A stretch of 64,000 bases of DNA from an uncultured Alphaproteobacteria bacterium. GTDB taxonomy: Bacteria; Pseudomonadota; Alphaproteobacteria; RF32; CAG-239. Position numbers and translations under genes: made by a program. The stretch is from NCBI GenBank assembly GCA_910577205.1, contig CAJTMA010000004.1, positions 19,370 to 83,369 of the forward strand. The letters run 5' to 3'. Below are positions 7,087 to 16,298 of the stretch, in pieces. Every line of letters starts with the position of its first letter. Position 1 is the stretch's first letter. The notes under the pieces were generated by a model that saw only the letters and a list, made by a program, of their open reading frames with translations, did no database searches and had not been told where the DNA came from.

Positions 7087-8475
7087 ATGTTAAAAAGAAC
7101 TAAAATTGTCAGCTTGATTGACGCTGACCAACCAATCGCTAAGGTATTGGTTAAGGGCTGGGTCAGAACCCGCCGCGATTCTAAAGATTTTTCGTTTATT
7201 GAGTTAAACGACGGTTCATCTCTTAAAAATATCCAGATTATTGCCAATAATAATTTAAGCAACTACGAAGATGTCAAAAAAATCACCACTGGGTCGTCTT
7301 TGGCTGTTACCGGTGCTTTGGTTGAGTCCAAGGGCGGCAACCAAAAATACGAAATTGTGGCCGACGAGATTGAGATTTATTCTCTTGCGCCGGATGATTT
7401 CCCGCTGCAAAAGAAAAAGCATACTGATGAATATCTGCGCACCATTGCGCATCTGCGTCCGCGTACCAATAAATATGGCGCGGCTTTCCGCGTCCGTTCA
7501 GAATTGTCTTTTGCGATTCATAAATTTTTTAATGACCGCGGTTTCCGTTACGTCCATACCCCGATTATCACCGGTTCTGACTGTGAAGGTGCGGGCGAAA
7601 TGTTTCAGGTGACAACGCTGGATTTAAATAATGTTCCCAAACTGCCGGACGGCTCAATTGATTATAGCCAGGATTTCTTTGGCAAAGCAGCCCATCTGAC
7701 AGTGTCCGGTCAGCTGAATGGCGAAATGTATGCCTTGGGGCTGGGAGATATTTATACATTCGGCCCGACATTCCGCGCTGAAAATTCCAATACCACCCGC
7801 CATGCTGCCGAGTTTTGGATGATTGAACCGGAAATGGCTTTTGCCGACATCTATGACGATATGGATTTGGCGGAAGACATGGTGCGTACTTGCGTGAAAC
7901 ACGTCATGGATAAATGCCCGGATGATTTGGCCTTGTTTGACAAGTTTGTTGAACCGGGGCTGATTGCCAAACTGCAAAATATTGTCGATAACGGTTTTGC
8001 CCGCATTACTTATGCCGAAGCAATTGAGATTATGAAAAACTCGGGACACAAGTTTGAATATGTGCCGGAATTTGGTATTGATATGCAAACCGAGCATGAG
8101 CGTTATCTGGCGGAAGTCCACTTTAAACGCCCGGTAATTGTCCGTGATTATCCAAAAGAAATTAAGGCTTTCTATATGCGCCTGAACGATGACGGCCGTA
8201 CGGTTGCCGCAATGGATGTTCTTGTGCCGGGAATTGGCGAAATGATTGGCGGTTCTCAGCGTGAAGAACGTTATGATGTTCTGGTTCAGAAAATCGAAGA
8301 AATGGGAATGAAAGCCGAAGATTACGCTTGGTATCTCGATTCCCGAAAATATGGTTCTGTGCCGCACGCCGGTTTTGGTTTGGGGTTTGAACGGATGATG
8401 ATGTTGGTGACCGGTATTGCCAATATTCGTGACGTTATTCCTTTCCCGAGAACGCCTAATAATATTAACTTCTAA
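7087..8475 (+). CDS. asnS: asparaginyl-tRNA synthetase
   Basis: This class II aminoacyl-tRNA synthetase charges tRNA-Asn. The 462-residue protein has the N-terminal OB-fold anticodon-binding domain (about 15-110), class II motif 2 around FGPTFRAENSNTTRHAAEFWM, and motif 3 GFGLGFERMMM near the C-terminus. The ending PRTPNNINF is typical of AsnRS. Length matches the family. The ribosome site GAGGAAAA lies about 8 nt before the ATG. It is followed after 18 nt by the 201-aa secreted protein gene, so the two are probably co-transcribed. Confidence 0.95.
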   Translation: MLKRTKIVSLIDADQPIAKVLVKGWVRTRRDSKDFSFIELNDGSSLKNIQIIANNNLSNYEDVKKITTGSSLAVTGALVESKGGNQKYEIVADEIEIYSLAPDDFPLQKKKHTDEYLRTIAHLRPRTNKYGAAFRVRSELSFAIHKFFNDRGFRYVHTPIITGSDCEGAGEMFQVTTLDLNNVPKLPDGSIDYSQDFFGKAAHLTVSGQLNGEMYALGLGDIYTFGPTFRAENSNTTRHAAEFWMIEPEMAFADIYDDMDLAEDMVRTCVKHVMDKCPDDLALFDKFVEPGLIAKLQNIVDNGFARITYAEAIEIMKNSGHKFEYVPEFGIDMQTEHERYLAEVHFKRPVIVRDYPKEIKAFYMRLNDDGRTVAAMDVLVPGIGEMIGGSQREERYDVLVQKIEEMGMKAEDYAWYLDSRKYGSVPHAGFGLGFERMMMLVTGIANIRDVIPFPRTPNNINF

Positions 8476-8493
8476 TTTTCAGGAGTATTAATC

Positions 8494-9099
8494 ATGCGCG
8501 GATTGTTGGTTCTGGCAGCTTTAACAGCTTTAATGGTTCACCCGGTGCGGGCGGCAGAAAATGCTGCTGTTGAAACACTGCCGGAATCATCGCCCGCCGT
8601 GGAAGAAGAAATTATCGCCGTACCGTCGCTCGACGATGAAATTGTCGGGCTTGATCCTTCTGTGGAGGCTTCTGCGGAAATTTATGCCGCAGAAAAACAG
8701 AAACTCCCTGCCTGTGCGGATAGCCGTTTGAAAGAATTGGTTTTGGCAAAGGTTCATGAGTATCACAGCGAGCATCCGGTATCCAGCATTTTGGAAAAAC
8801 GCCGTCAGGCTTTGCTCTATAAAAATGTGCAGCAGTTTGCTGAGGTTTCGGCGGAAGGATTTACCTCTAAACAAGACTTTAATGTCGCCAACAAGCTGTT
8901 GATGGTAAAAATCAACAACGGGCTGGATAATCAGGAGCTTCGCCTCTGTAAAAATGAAGGGGCAGGCAAAGCCGGAGAAATTTATTTGCTGATATACCCT
9001 TATGGCTTTGATATCCGGGTAAGCATTTTGAATTTTGTTCCGCAAGTATCGGGGCAGGATGAGTTTTATATAAATTATCCGCAGAATGATGAAGCCTGA
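8494..9099 (+). CDS. hypothetical secreted protein, 201 aa
   Basis: An N-terminal signal peptide with a probable cleavage after VRA (residue 20) sends it to the periplasm. A short acidic linker (about 21-60) leads into a compact domain with two conserved-looking Cys residues (PACADSR, then LRLCKNEG) that could form a disulphide. I do not recognise the family. It lies between asnS and rpoH and starts 18 nt after asnS with a good AGGAG ribosome site, so it is likely the second gene of an asnS operon. Confidence 0.65.
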   Translation: MRGLLVLAALTALMVHPVRAAENAAVETLPESSPAVEEEIIAVPSLDDEIVGLDPSVEASAEIYAAEKQKLPACADSRLKELVLAKVHEYHSEHPVSSILEKRRQALLYKNVQQFAEVSAEGFTSKQDFNVANKLLMVKINNGLDNQELRLCKNEGAGKAGEIYLLIYPYGFDIRVSILNFVPQVSGQDEFYINYPQNDEA

Positions 9100-9212
9100 T
9101 ATTGATTCTTATATAAAAAAAGAATAATATTCTCGCTTGGAGATATTGAAAAATACGATTGAAACTATATCTATTGTCTATGTCGTCACGAAGAAAGAAG
9201 GTTGAATAACAT

Positions 9213-10106
9213 ATGACTGGTCATGCAAATGTAATGGTTGTGAAAAACAACGCCAAATTGCCTTTGGTCATTGAGGAAAACAGTTTATTTGCCTATTTTG
9301 AAAAAATAAAAAAATTTCCTGTGTTAAGTGAAAACGAAGAACGCGACCTGATTGCCGATTTCAAACAAAATGGCAACCTGGCTGCGGCACAACAGCTGAT
9401 AACCTCCCATTTGCGTCTGGCCGCAAAAATTGCGCTGACCTACCGCCGTTATGGGCTGCCGCTGGCTGATATTGTGTCGGAAGCCAATATCGGGCTGATG
9501 CAGGCCGTTAAAAAATTTGACCTTGAAAAGAAAGTCCGTTTGTCAACCTATGCCATCTGGTGGATTAAAGCTGCGGTTAATGATTATATTCTCCGCTCTT
9601 GGTCTTTGGTAAAAATCGGCACGGTTGCCGCGCAAAAGAAATTGTTCTATAACCTGAACCGCATTAAAGCGCGTTTGGGGCTGTATGAGAATAAGGCTTT
9701 AGAACCGGCCGTTGTCAAACAGATTGCCGGCGAGCTGGTGGTTGATGAGCAGGATGTGATTGAAATGAACCAGCGCATCGGCGGTGATAAATCGTTGAAT
9801 GTGGCTGCCGGAGATGACGGCACGCAAGAGCAGATAGATTTTCTGGTCGACAGCCGCCAGAATACGGAAGCTCGGCTGGCGAATAAGGAAGAAGCTCTTT
9901 ATAAGCAGAAAGTTTTGAAAGATTGCCTGTCCCGGTTAAATGAACGGGAGAGCTATATAATCCGCCGCCGTATGCTGACCGATGAGCCTGTTACGCTTGA
10001 AGATCTGGGGGTGGAACTCGGTGTCAGCCGCGAACGCATTCGCCAGATAGAGAAAAAAGCGTTTGAACATCTTTCCGAACAAGTAAAGCTTGCATTAAAG
10101 TCATAA
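9213..10106 (+). CDS. rpoH: RNA polymerase sigma-32 (heat shock) factor
   Basis: This is a group 3 sigma factor of 297 residues. Region 2 is visible at about 45-125 (LRLAAKIALTYRRYG, then STYAIWWIKAAVNDYILRSWS), followed by the RpoH-specific box AAQKKLFYNL. The region 4 helix-turn-helix (TLEDLGVELGVSRERIRQIE) is near the C-terminus. RpoH directs heat-shock transcription, including clpB, which is also in this window. The start at 9213 has an AGAAGG site upstream; an ATG at 9234 is an alternative. The preceding 110 bp is AT-rich and may carry its promoter. Confidence 0.93.
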   Translation: MTGHANVMVVKNNAKLPLVIEENSLFAYFEKIKKFPVLSENEERDLIADFKQNGNLAAAQQLITSHLRLAAKIALTYRRYGLPLADIVSEANIGLMQAVKKFDLEKKVRLSTYAIWWIKAAVNDYILRSWSLVKIGTVAAQKKLFYNLNRIKARLGLYENKALEPAVVKQIAGELVVDEQDVIEMNQRIGGDKSLNVAAGDDGTQEQIDFLVDSRQNTEARLANKEEALYKQKVLKDCLSRLNERESYIIRRRMLTDEPVTLEDLGVELGVSRERIRQIEKKAFEHLSEQVKLALKS

Positions 10107-10153
10107 CCGTGATATAATAAGGCACTTTTCAAACTTGAAAGGATTGTTTTTTG

Positions 10154-10351
10154 ATGAATACGCCGGTGGCAATGGAAAACACACAAGGATTTATGTATCA
10201 GGGGCATTTTTCTGAAACCCTTGATATTGCTCCCTTGCGCGAAAAAATTTCCCGCCACTTGAGCCTGATTCGCAGCGTCAAAAACAACGAAGACAATTCT
10301 GAAAAATCCTCTGTCGAATTGGGTTTGGAAAGCAAAGAACGTTCCAAATAA
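10154..10351 (+). CDS. small hypothetical protein, 65 aa
   Basis: A short soluble protein of unknown function begins at the ATG at 10154, about 11 nt after an AAAGGA site; the in-frame TTG at 10151 is less likely. The C-terminal half is charged and Ser/Glu-rich (KNNEDNSEKSSVELGLESKE). It sits between rpoH and prmC with a weak hairpin after it. It may be a lineage-specific gene. Confidence 0.5.
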   Translation: MNTPVAMENTQGFMYQGHFSETLDIAPLREKISRHLSLIRSVKNNEDNSEKSSVELGLESKERSK

Positions 10352-10357
10352 TTTGTC

Positions 10358-10382
10358 ACACCCCGCCACGAGGTGTTTTTTT
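10358..10382 (+). terminator. weak terminator after the 65-aa gene
   Basis: A 5-bp stem (10358-10362 with 10372-10376) is followed by a seven-base T run. The stem is short, so read-through into prmC is likely. Confidence 0.4.
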
Positions 10383-10396
10383 GTGTCTGAATATTA

Positions 10397-11242
10397 ATGA
10401 ATATTTTGCTGGATAAGATTGTCAGCCGTTTAGAAAAGGCGGAAATTTCTTCGCCTCGCCTGGAAGCTCGTTTGATGCTGGGCAAAGCCTGCGGCATTAG
10501 CGCTGATGAAGCTGTTTTGCTGCGGCGCGAATTGTCCGCGGAAGAAGAAACACTTCTGGAAGAAATGCTTGAGCAGCGTTTGGCGCATAAGCCTCTGGAT
10601 AAAATTCTGGGCAGCAAGGGCTTTTATAAATACGATTTCACCGTTAACGGGAATGTTTTATCTCCGCGTCCGGACACGGAAATTATTGTCGAAGAGGCCT
10701 TGAAATTGCTCGATTTCGATATTACTCAAAATATAGCGGATTTCGGAACAGGTTCGGGTTGTATTTTGCTGTCTTTGTTAGCCGAGAATAAACGCTGGCA
10801 AGGGCAGGGAGTGGACAAATCTGAAGCAGCATTGAAAGTTGCCGCCGAAAATGCCGCAGCGCTGGGCGTTGAAAGCCAGGTTTCCTGGATAAACGGCAGC
10901 TGGTTTGATGAAGATTTCTGCCAAAATTTGAAAACGCCGCTGGATATGTTGGTTTCTAATCCACCCTATATCCCGTCTGCAGAGATTGCCGGGTTGGATG
11001 CGGAAGTCAAAGATTATGATCCGTTAAGCGCGCTTGATGGCGGCGCAGACGGTTATGAACATTACCGGCAGATTGCCTGCCTCGCGCCGTATTTGCTGAA
11101 AGATGGCGGACACGTTGTGCTTGAGGTCGGATTAGGCCAGGCGCAGGAAGTTAATAATATTTTTGCGGAGCAGGGGTTATGCCCGGTCCGTATTGTTCCT
11201 GACTTGTCAGGAATAGATAGATGTGTAATTTTGAAAAAATAA
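10397..11242 (+). CDS. prmC: release factor glutamine-N5 methyltransferase
   Basis: PrmC (HemK) methylates the Gln of the GGQ motif in release factors RF1 and RF2. The 281-residue protein has the N-terminal helical domain (1-70), an AdoMet-binding fold with DFGTGSGCILLSL at about 118-130, and the catalytic NPPYIPS motif near residue 190. The C-terminal ISGIDRCVI fits the family ending. Length is typical. In many alphaproteobacteria prmC is followed by a DUF4167 gene and clpB, and that order is kept here. Confidence 0.93.
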   Translation: MNILLDKIVSRLEKAEISSPRLEARLMLGKACGISADEAVLLRRELSAEEETLLEEMLEQRLAHKPLDKILGSKGFYKYDFTVNGNVLSPRPDTEIIVEEALKLLDFDITQNIADFGTGSGCILLSLLAENKRWQGQGVDKSEAALKVAAENAAALGVESQVSWINGSWFDEDFCQNLKTPLDMLVSNPPYIPSAEIAGLDAEVKDYDPLSALDGGADGYEHYRQIACLAPYLLKDGGHVVLEVGLGQAQEVNNIFAEQGLCPVRIVPDLSGIDRCVILKK

Positions 11243-11392
11243 TTTGCATTTACAACTTTTTTGGGTATTATGAGCCCATAATTGCTCCGATGAGTTATAG
11301 GTGCTTTTTAATTTTTCCAAAAACGAATAGTTTTTAATTTTACCGTGAAAATCCTGCGGGGTTTTTCATTTAGCGATTGTGGTACAAAACTT

Positions 11393-11929
11393 ATGAAAAG
11401 AACAAACAACAAATTCCGTAATAATTATAATAACCAGATTTATTCTCTGAACTACAAATTTGACAGCAATTCTGTTGCCGGAAAAATCAGCGGCACGGCC
11501 TTGGATTTAATCAAACGCTATAATGAGCTGGCCAAAGATGCCCATTCCAACAATGACTATGTGACGGCCGAGGTTTTCCGCCAATATGCTGAACATTACC
11601 GCAAAATTGTTACGGAAATTAATGAGAAGAAAAATCAAAACCAGAACCAGAATCAGAATTTCAAACAATATAATAATCAGCAGCCCACAGCTGAACCGGC
11701 TAATACGACCAGTGAGCCTGTCGCTGAACAAAACAATGATGCTCCGGCTGTTGAGGAAGTTAAAACAGTTGCGGAAGACAAAAGCCTGTCAATGCTGAGC
11801 ATTCCGGAAAAGAAAGCCTTTACAGTGATTGAAATTCCGACCAGTGAAGCTCAGGCCTTAAATAAAAACGAAGAAATCCCGGCAAAACCTAAACGTGCCT
11901 ATCGCCGGAAAGCAGCGGCGGCAGAATAA
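11393..11929 (+). CDS. DUF4167 domain protein
   Basis: The N-terminal 80 residues match the alphaproteobacterial DUF4167 pattern: a basic, Asn-rich start (MKRTNNKFRNNYNN), then a helical block with GTALDLIKRYNELAKDA and QYAEHYRKIV. The rest is low-complexity Asn/Gln and acidic sequence ending in a Lys/Arg-rich tail (PKRAYRRKAAAAE). The ATG at 11393 is preferred to an earlier ATG because it starts the conserved block. The function is not established; the composition suggests nucleic-acid binding, which is inference. It follows prmC by 150 bp and precedes the phosphoesterase by 30 bp. Confidence 0.8.
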   Translation: MKRTNNKFRNNYNNQIYSLNYKFDSNSVAGKISGTALDLIKRYNELAKDAHSNNDYVTAEVFRQYAEHYRKIVTEINEKKNQNQNQNQNFKQYNNQQPTAEPANTTSEPVAEQNNDAPAVEEVKTVAEDKSLSMLSIPEKKAFTVIEIPTSEAQALNKNEEIPAKPKRAYRRKAAAAE

Positions 11930-11959
11930 AAACCGCCGCAGTTAATCTGTGGAGGAAGT

Positions 11960-13117
11960 ATGTTTATCATCGGAGCTTTGATTATTGCGGTTGCCGCTAC
12001 GGCAGTTTCCGCCAAAACTTTGGTTGGCTATACGGCCATGCCGGCATATGTTAAAGCGTTAACGGTCCTGCTGATACTTTTGGCTTGGTTTGCGCCGGTA
12101 ATAATCAGCAGTATCCGTAATTATAACTTGGTCGGAGCTGACACGTTTCGCTGGATTTCCAATATAGGTTATTTCCTGTTCGGAACGGCCTTTATTCTGT
12201 TGATACTCATCCTTTTCCGTGATTTGTTGTGGTTTGCCTTTTATGAGGTGGCTAAACTGTTCAAGTCGCCGTTATCGGCTACATTTAATCCCTCAGCTGT
12301 CAAACCTCTGGCTTATGCTAATCTTGGCACTGTCGTTTTGGCTTTTGTTGTGGCTTTTTATGCGCTGTATGAGGGAATAAAAACGCCGGCAGTCAAAGAG
12401 ATTGTACTCACGTCCCCTAAAATCAAACAAGAATACACCTTAGTGCAGTTAAGCGATTTGCATATTAACCGCGCAGTTCCCGTATCCCGCCTTGAACGTC
12501 TGGTTAAGAAAGTCAACGCGCTTGATCCTGATGTTATCCTGCTGACCGGAGATATCGGTGACGACAAAGTTGAGGCCGTACTGCCGCAACTGGAAGCTTT
12601 GCACGATTTATATGCGCCTCATGGCATTTATGCTGTTTTCGGCAATCATGAATTTTATAACGGCTTAATGCCCTGGCAGTTCAAGTTCGGCGATTTGGGG
12701 TGGACGGCGCTCTTTAATTATGGCGTGCCCTTAAAGAGAACAGAGCTTTATATCGGCGGTATTCCGGATGTCAGTATCGCCCGCGGCAGCCCGTTTTTCA
12801 AAATTGATTTGGATAAAACCGTGGATAATTCTTCGGAAGAGCAATATAAAATTCTGCTTTCCCATACGCCGAATTTCCAAAAGGAAATGATAACCAAAGA
12901 TCAGTTTGATCTGGTGCTGGCCGGACATACCCATGGCGGGCAGATTTTCCCATTTCACCTTTTGGCCAAACCGGCTAACGATAATTTTCTTGCCGGATTA
13001 TATGATGTGAACGGCAGCCAAATGTATGTTTCCCGCGGCACGGGATATTGGGGGCCGCCGCTGCGCCTGTTCGCCCCGTCAGAAATTACGGTCATCAAAC
13101 TTCTTCCGCAGAAATAA
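11960..13117 (+). CDS. membrane-anchored calcineurin-like metallophosphoesterase
   Basis: Four or five hydrophobic segments occupy residues 1-140. A metallophosphoesterase domain follows, with all core metal motifs: SDLHIN (about 171), TGDIGDD (about 195), FGNHEFY (about 225) and GHTHGGQIFPF (about 320). This arrangement matches the YkuE/YaeI-type membrane phosphoesterases; in that family the substrates are often lipid or nucleotide phosphates. The specific substrate here is unknown. The ribosome site GGAGGAAG lies directly before the ATG. It sits between the DUF4167 gene and clpB. Confidence 0.88.
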   Translation: MFIIGALIIAVAATAVSAKTLVGYTAMPAYVKALTVLLILLAWFAPVIISSIRNYNLVGADTFRWISNIGYFLFGTAFILLILILFRDLLWFAFYEVAKLFKSPLSATFNPSAVKPLAYANLGTVVLAFVVAFYALYEGIKTPAVKEIVLTSPKIKQEYTLVQLSDLHINRAVPVSRLERLVKKVNALDPDVILLTGDIGDDKVEAVLPQLEALHDLYAPHGIYAVFGNHEFYNGLMPWQFKFGDLGWTALFNYGVPLKRTELYIGGIPDVSIARGSPFFKIDLDKTVDNSSEEQYKILLSHTPNFQKEMITKDQFDLVLAGHTHGGQIFPFHLLAKPANDNFLAGLYDVNGSQMYVSRGTGYWGPPLRLFAPSEITVIKLLPQK

Positions 13118-13130
13118 TTTTGTGCAGAAC

Positions 13131-13160
13131 TTGATTTAAAATCCGGTCAGAACCTATATA
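13131..13160 (+). promoter_or_regulatory. candidate promoter of clpB
   Basis: TTGATT (13131-13136), 18-bp spacer, TATATA (13155-13160), about 35 nt before the clpB start. The CTTGAT/CCTATATA arrangement is only loosely like a sigma-32 element, so control by RpoH is not shown by the sequence. Confidence 0.35.
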
Positions 13161-13195
13161 TTAGAATAGAATAAAAGAAAACAACAGGGTGGTGG

Positions 13196-15790
13196 ATGAT
13201 GGATTTTGAAAAACTTACCAATAAGTCAAAAAGTCTGGTTCAGGATGTGGTTAATCTGGCTTCGCAGAAGAAACACCAGTATATTTCCCCCGAACATATT
13301 CTAAAAACATTGCTGGATGACAAAGATACGGTAATACCGGAATTGTTGGAAAAATCCGGTGGCAATGTTGATAATATCCGCCGGGCGGCAGACGATGCGG
13401 TTGCCAAAATTCCTCAGGTGTCGGGAGCTGCGGTACAAAGCCTTATGTCGCAGGAATTTACCCGGGTGATGCAGGAAGCAGAGCAGCTTGCGGCAAAATC
13501 CGGCGATCAGTTTGTCACGACAGAACGCATTTTGCAGGCACTGGCGCAGACGTCAGGAACAAAAGCTTATGACATCTTGCGTCAGAATGGCGTTACGCCT
13601 GCGGCTTTAACCCAGGCGATTGACGAGTACCGCAAAGGGCGCGTTGCCGATTCGGAAAGTTCGGAAGAAAATTTTGAAGCCCTGAAAAAATATGCCATTG
13701 ATATCACCGCCAAAGCCCGGGAAGGCAAGCTAGACCCGGTTATCGGCCGCGAACATGAGATTCGCCGTACAATACAGGTCTTATCCCGCCGCACTAAAAA
13801 TAACCCGGTGCTTATCGGCGAACCGGGCGTTGGGAAAACCGCTATTGTCGAAGGATTGGCAATGCGCATTGTCAATAATGATGTCCCCGAAAGTTTGAAA
13901 GACAAACGCCTGCTGGCTTTGGATATGGGCGCGCTGATTGCCGGCGCAAAGTTTCGCGGCGAGTTTGAGGAACGTCTGAAGGCTGTGCTGAAAGATGTTG
14001 AAGCATCCGACGGCGGCATTATCCTCTTTATTGATGAAATGCACACCATTGTCGGCGCGGGCGCCAGCGAAGGCTCTATGGATGCATCCAACCTGTTAAA
14101 ACCGGCCTTGGCGCGCGGGGAGTTGCATTGCCTTGGCGCGACAACTTTGAACGAATATAAAAAGTATGTTGAAAAGGATGCGGCTTTGGCGCGGCGCTTC
14201 CAGCCGGTATTTGTTGAAGAGCCGACAGTTGAAGAAACCATTTCCATCCTGCGCGGCATTAAGGATAAATTTGAGCTTCATCACGGTGTCAAGATTTCTG
14301 ACAGTGCATTGATTGCCGCCGCCACCTTGTCAAACCGCTATATCAGCGACCGGTTTCTGCCGGATAAGGCAATTGACCTTATGGATGAAGCCGCCAGCGG
14401 TTTACGGATGTCCATTGATTCGAAGCCCGAAGAGCTTGATGAATTAGACCGACGGATTTTGCAGTTAAAGATTGAGCGGGAAGCTTTGAAAAAAGAAACG
14501 GACGAAGCGTCCAAGGCTCGCTTGGAGCAAATTGGTTATGAAATTTCCGGCTTAGAGGTCAAAGCCAAAAACCTCAATGATAAATGGAAAGAAGAAAAAC
14601 AGGGGCTGGCGGATGTCACCGAACTGAAAGACAAGCTGGACAAAGCGCGGATTGAAGCTGAAATTGCCCAGCGTGACGGCCATTATGAACGGGCAGGGGA
14701 GTTGCAGTACAGTATCATCCCCGAACTGGAAAGCAAACTGAAGAACATTGAAAGCAGCGCCCAAACGGCTAACAGCCACATTCATGAAACCGTGAATGAC
14801 GAGAATATCGCCGCTGTGGTTTCCAAGTGGACGGGAATTCCTGTCGATAAAATGCTGCAAGGCGAACGCGAGAAACTGGTGCATATGGAAGACTTTCTGG
14901 GTAAACGCGTCATTGGGCAGAAAGAGGCAATTGCCGCTGTGTCCAACGCTGTGCGCCGTTCCCGTGCCGGTATTAATGACGGCAGTCAGCCAATCGGTTC
15001 ATTCTTGTTTTTAGGACCGACCGGTGTCGGTAAAACTGAGTTAAGCAAAGCTCTGGCGGAATTTCTGTTTAATGATGAACACGCCATGCTGCGGATAGAT
15101 ATGTCTGAATATATGGAGAAACACGCGGTGGCACGTTTAATCGGTTCGCCTCCGGGATATATTGGCTACGAGGAGGGAGGTGTGCTGACCGAAGCTGTCC
15201 GCCGCCGCCCATATCAGGTGATTTTGTTTGATGAGATTGAAAAAGCCCACCCCGATATCTTTAATATCTTGTTGCAGGTGTTGGATGACGGCCGCCTGAC
15301 AGACGGCAAAGGTCGTACGGTTGACTTCAAGAATACCATCATCATTATGACCTCAAACCTCGGGTCGGATATTCTGGCAAATGCGACCGGCGCGGATGAT
15401 CCAAAGAAAATCAAAGCAAAAGTGATGGATATTGTCAAAGCCTCTTTTCGCCCTGAATTTATCAATCGTATTGATGAAATCAGCTTGTTCCACCGTCTGG
15501 ATAAGAACAATATTAAAGAGATTGCCAAGATTCTGATTGCCGGAATTGAAAAACGCCTGACAGAAAGAAATATCAAACTTCATGTGAATGATGCTGCCTT
15601 TATCTGGATTGTCAACAACGGTTATGATCCGGTTTATGGCGCAAGGCCTTTAAAACGCTTGCTTAAAAGCCAGATTGAGAATAAGCTGGCGCTCAAGATT
15701 CTTGACGGTGAAATCTGTGATGACGACACGGCAGACATCATCGTTAACAACGGCCAACTGGATATTGTAAAGAGTAAGAAAAACCGATGA
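13196..15790 (+). CDS. clpB: ATP-dependent disaggregase ClpB
   Basis: This is a Hsp100 ring ATPase that rescues aggregated proteins together with DnaK/DnaJ. The 864 residues show the N-terminal Clp repeat domain (1-145) and NBD1 with Walker A GEPGVGKT (about 206) and IILFIDEMHTIVGAG. The coiled-coil middle domain that distinguishes ClpB (about 400-540) follows. NBD2 has GPTGVGKTE (about 606) and VILFDEIEKAHP, with the C-terminal small domain after it. Length is normal. Two ATGs are adjacent (13196 and 13199), and MDFEKL from the second resembles the usual family start. The stop overlaps the next gene's ATG, so the two are translationally coupled. Confidence 0.96.
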   Translation: MMDFEKLTNKSKSLVQDVVNLASQKKHQYISPEHILKTLLDDKDTVIPELLEKSGGNVDNIRRAADDAVAKIPQVSGAAVQSLMSQEFTRVMQEAEQLAAKSGDQFVTTERILQALAQTSGTKAYDILRQNGVTPAALTQAIDEYRKGRVADSESSEENFEALKKYAIDITAKAREGKLDPVIGREHEIRRTIQVLSRRTKNNPVLIGEPGVGKTAIVEGLAMRIVNNDVPESLKDKRLLALDMGALIAGAKFRGEFEERLKAVLKDVEASDGGIILFIDEMHTIVGAGASEGSMDASNLLKPALARGELHCLGATTLNEYKKYVEKDAALARRFQPVFVEEPTVEETISILRGIKDKFELHHGVKISDSALIAAATLSNRYISDRFLPDKAIDLMDEAASGLRMSIDSKPEELDELDRRILQLKIEREALKKETDEASKARLEQIGYEISGLEVKAKNLNDKWKEEKQGLADVTELKDKLDKARIEAEIAQRDGHYERAGELQYSIIPELESKLKNIESSAQTANSHIHETVNDENIAAVVSKWTGIPVDKMLQGEREKLVHMEDFLGKRVIGQKEAIAAVSNAVRRSRAGINDGSQPIGSFLFLGPTGVGKTELSKALAEFLFNDEHAMLRIDMSEYMEKHAVARLIGSPPGYIGYEEGGVLTEAVRRRPYQVILFDEIEKAHPDIFNILLQVLDDGRLTDGKGRTVDFKNTIIIMTSNLGSDILANATGADDPKKIKAKVMDIVKASFRPEFINRIDEISLFHRLDKNNIKEIAKILIAGIEKRLTERNIKLHVNDAAFIWIVNNGYDPVYGARPLKRLLKSQIENKLALKILDGEICDDDTADIIVNNGQLDIVKSKKNR

Positions 15791-16215
15791 AAAATTTATT
15801 TGCCAAGGCATTGCAGGTCGCGCGCAGCTATGATGTCAGCACGCCTGAAAACGGCGCTGTCCTTTATTCGGTCAGTTATCTGCCAACCAAAGAAAACCGG
15901 GATAAAGCCTTTGCCTTTGCCACGGCTCACCCGGATAAAATGGTTATTGAACACACCGATTGCGGCGCGAAGCTGGTTGAAATGGGCTTATCAAGCAATG
16001 ATTCCGGGCTGACGGCAGATGAAGTGGCTGAGGTTTGGTGTGTTGCTTCCCAGCGCTTTATTAAAGCTGCGGCCGGAGAAGTGACGGCCTTTGTCGACAA
16101 TGCCGATCCGCGCAGCGTTTTCCGCCGCATGGAGCTGCCCAATATATTGGAAAATCCCCGGCTGACAACCATCAATGGCATTGATAAACTTGAATTTGCC
16201 GGGAAATTTAAATAA
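15787..16215 (+). CDS. hypothetical protein translationally coupled to clpB, 142 aa
   Basis: The ATG overlaps the clpB stop (ATGA), so it is almost certainly made from the same message. It is a soluble protein with no signal peptide or membrane helix. I do not recognise the family. Visible features are an N-terminal helical start (KNLFAKALQVARSYDV), a central segment with EHTDCGAKLVEMG, and a C-terminal stretch with FVDNADPRSVFRRMELP. The coupling to a chaperone gene suggests a stress-related role, which is inference. A terminator follows at 16246. Confidence 0.7.
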   Translation: MKNLFAKALQVARSYDVSTPENGAVLYSVSYLPTKENRDKAFAFATAHPDKMVIEHTDCGAKLVEMGLSSNDSGLTADEVAEVWCVASQRFIKAAAGEVTAFVDNADPRSVFRRMELPNILENPRLTTINGIDKLEFAGKFK

Positions 16216-16245
16216 TACTTTACATTTGTAAATATCATTGTAAAA

Positions 16246-16275
16246 AAGACTCAATAACTAATTATTGAGTCTTAA
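16246..16275 (+). terminator. terminator of the clpB operon
   Basis: A 12-bp perfect stem (16246-16257 with 16262-16273) has A and T tails, 30 nt after the stop codon. Confidence 0.75.
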
Positions 16276-16298
16276 AATTATTTAAATCATCGAAATTT

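Noticed and set aside
7654..8367. Long minus-strand open frame opposite asnS
   Set aside because: It is antisense to a strongly conserved synthetase and has no ribosome site or family resemblance.
13582..14259. 225-codon minus-strand open frame opposite clpB
   Set aside because: Shadow of ClpB coding; no start signal and low-quality composition.
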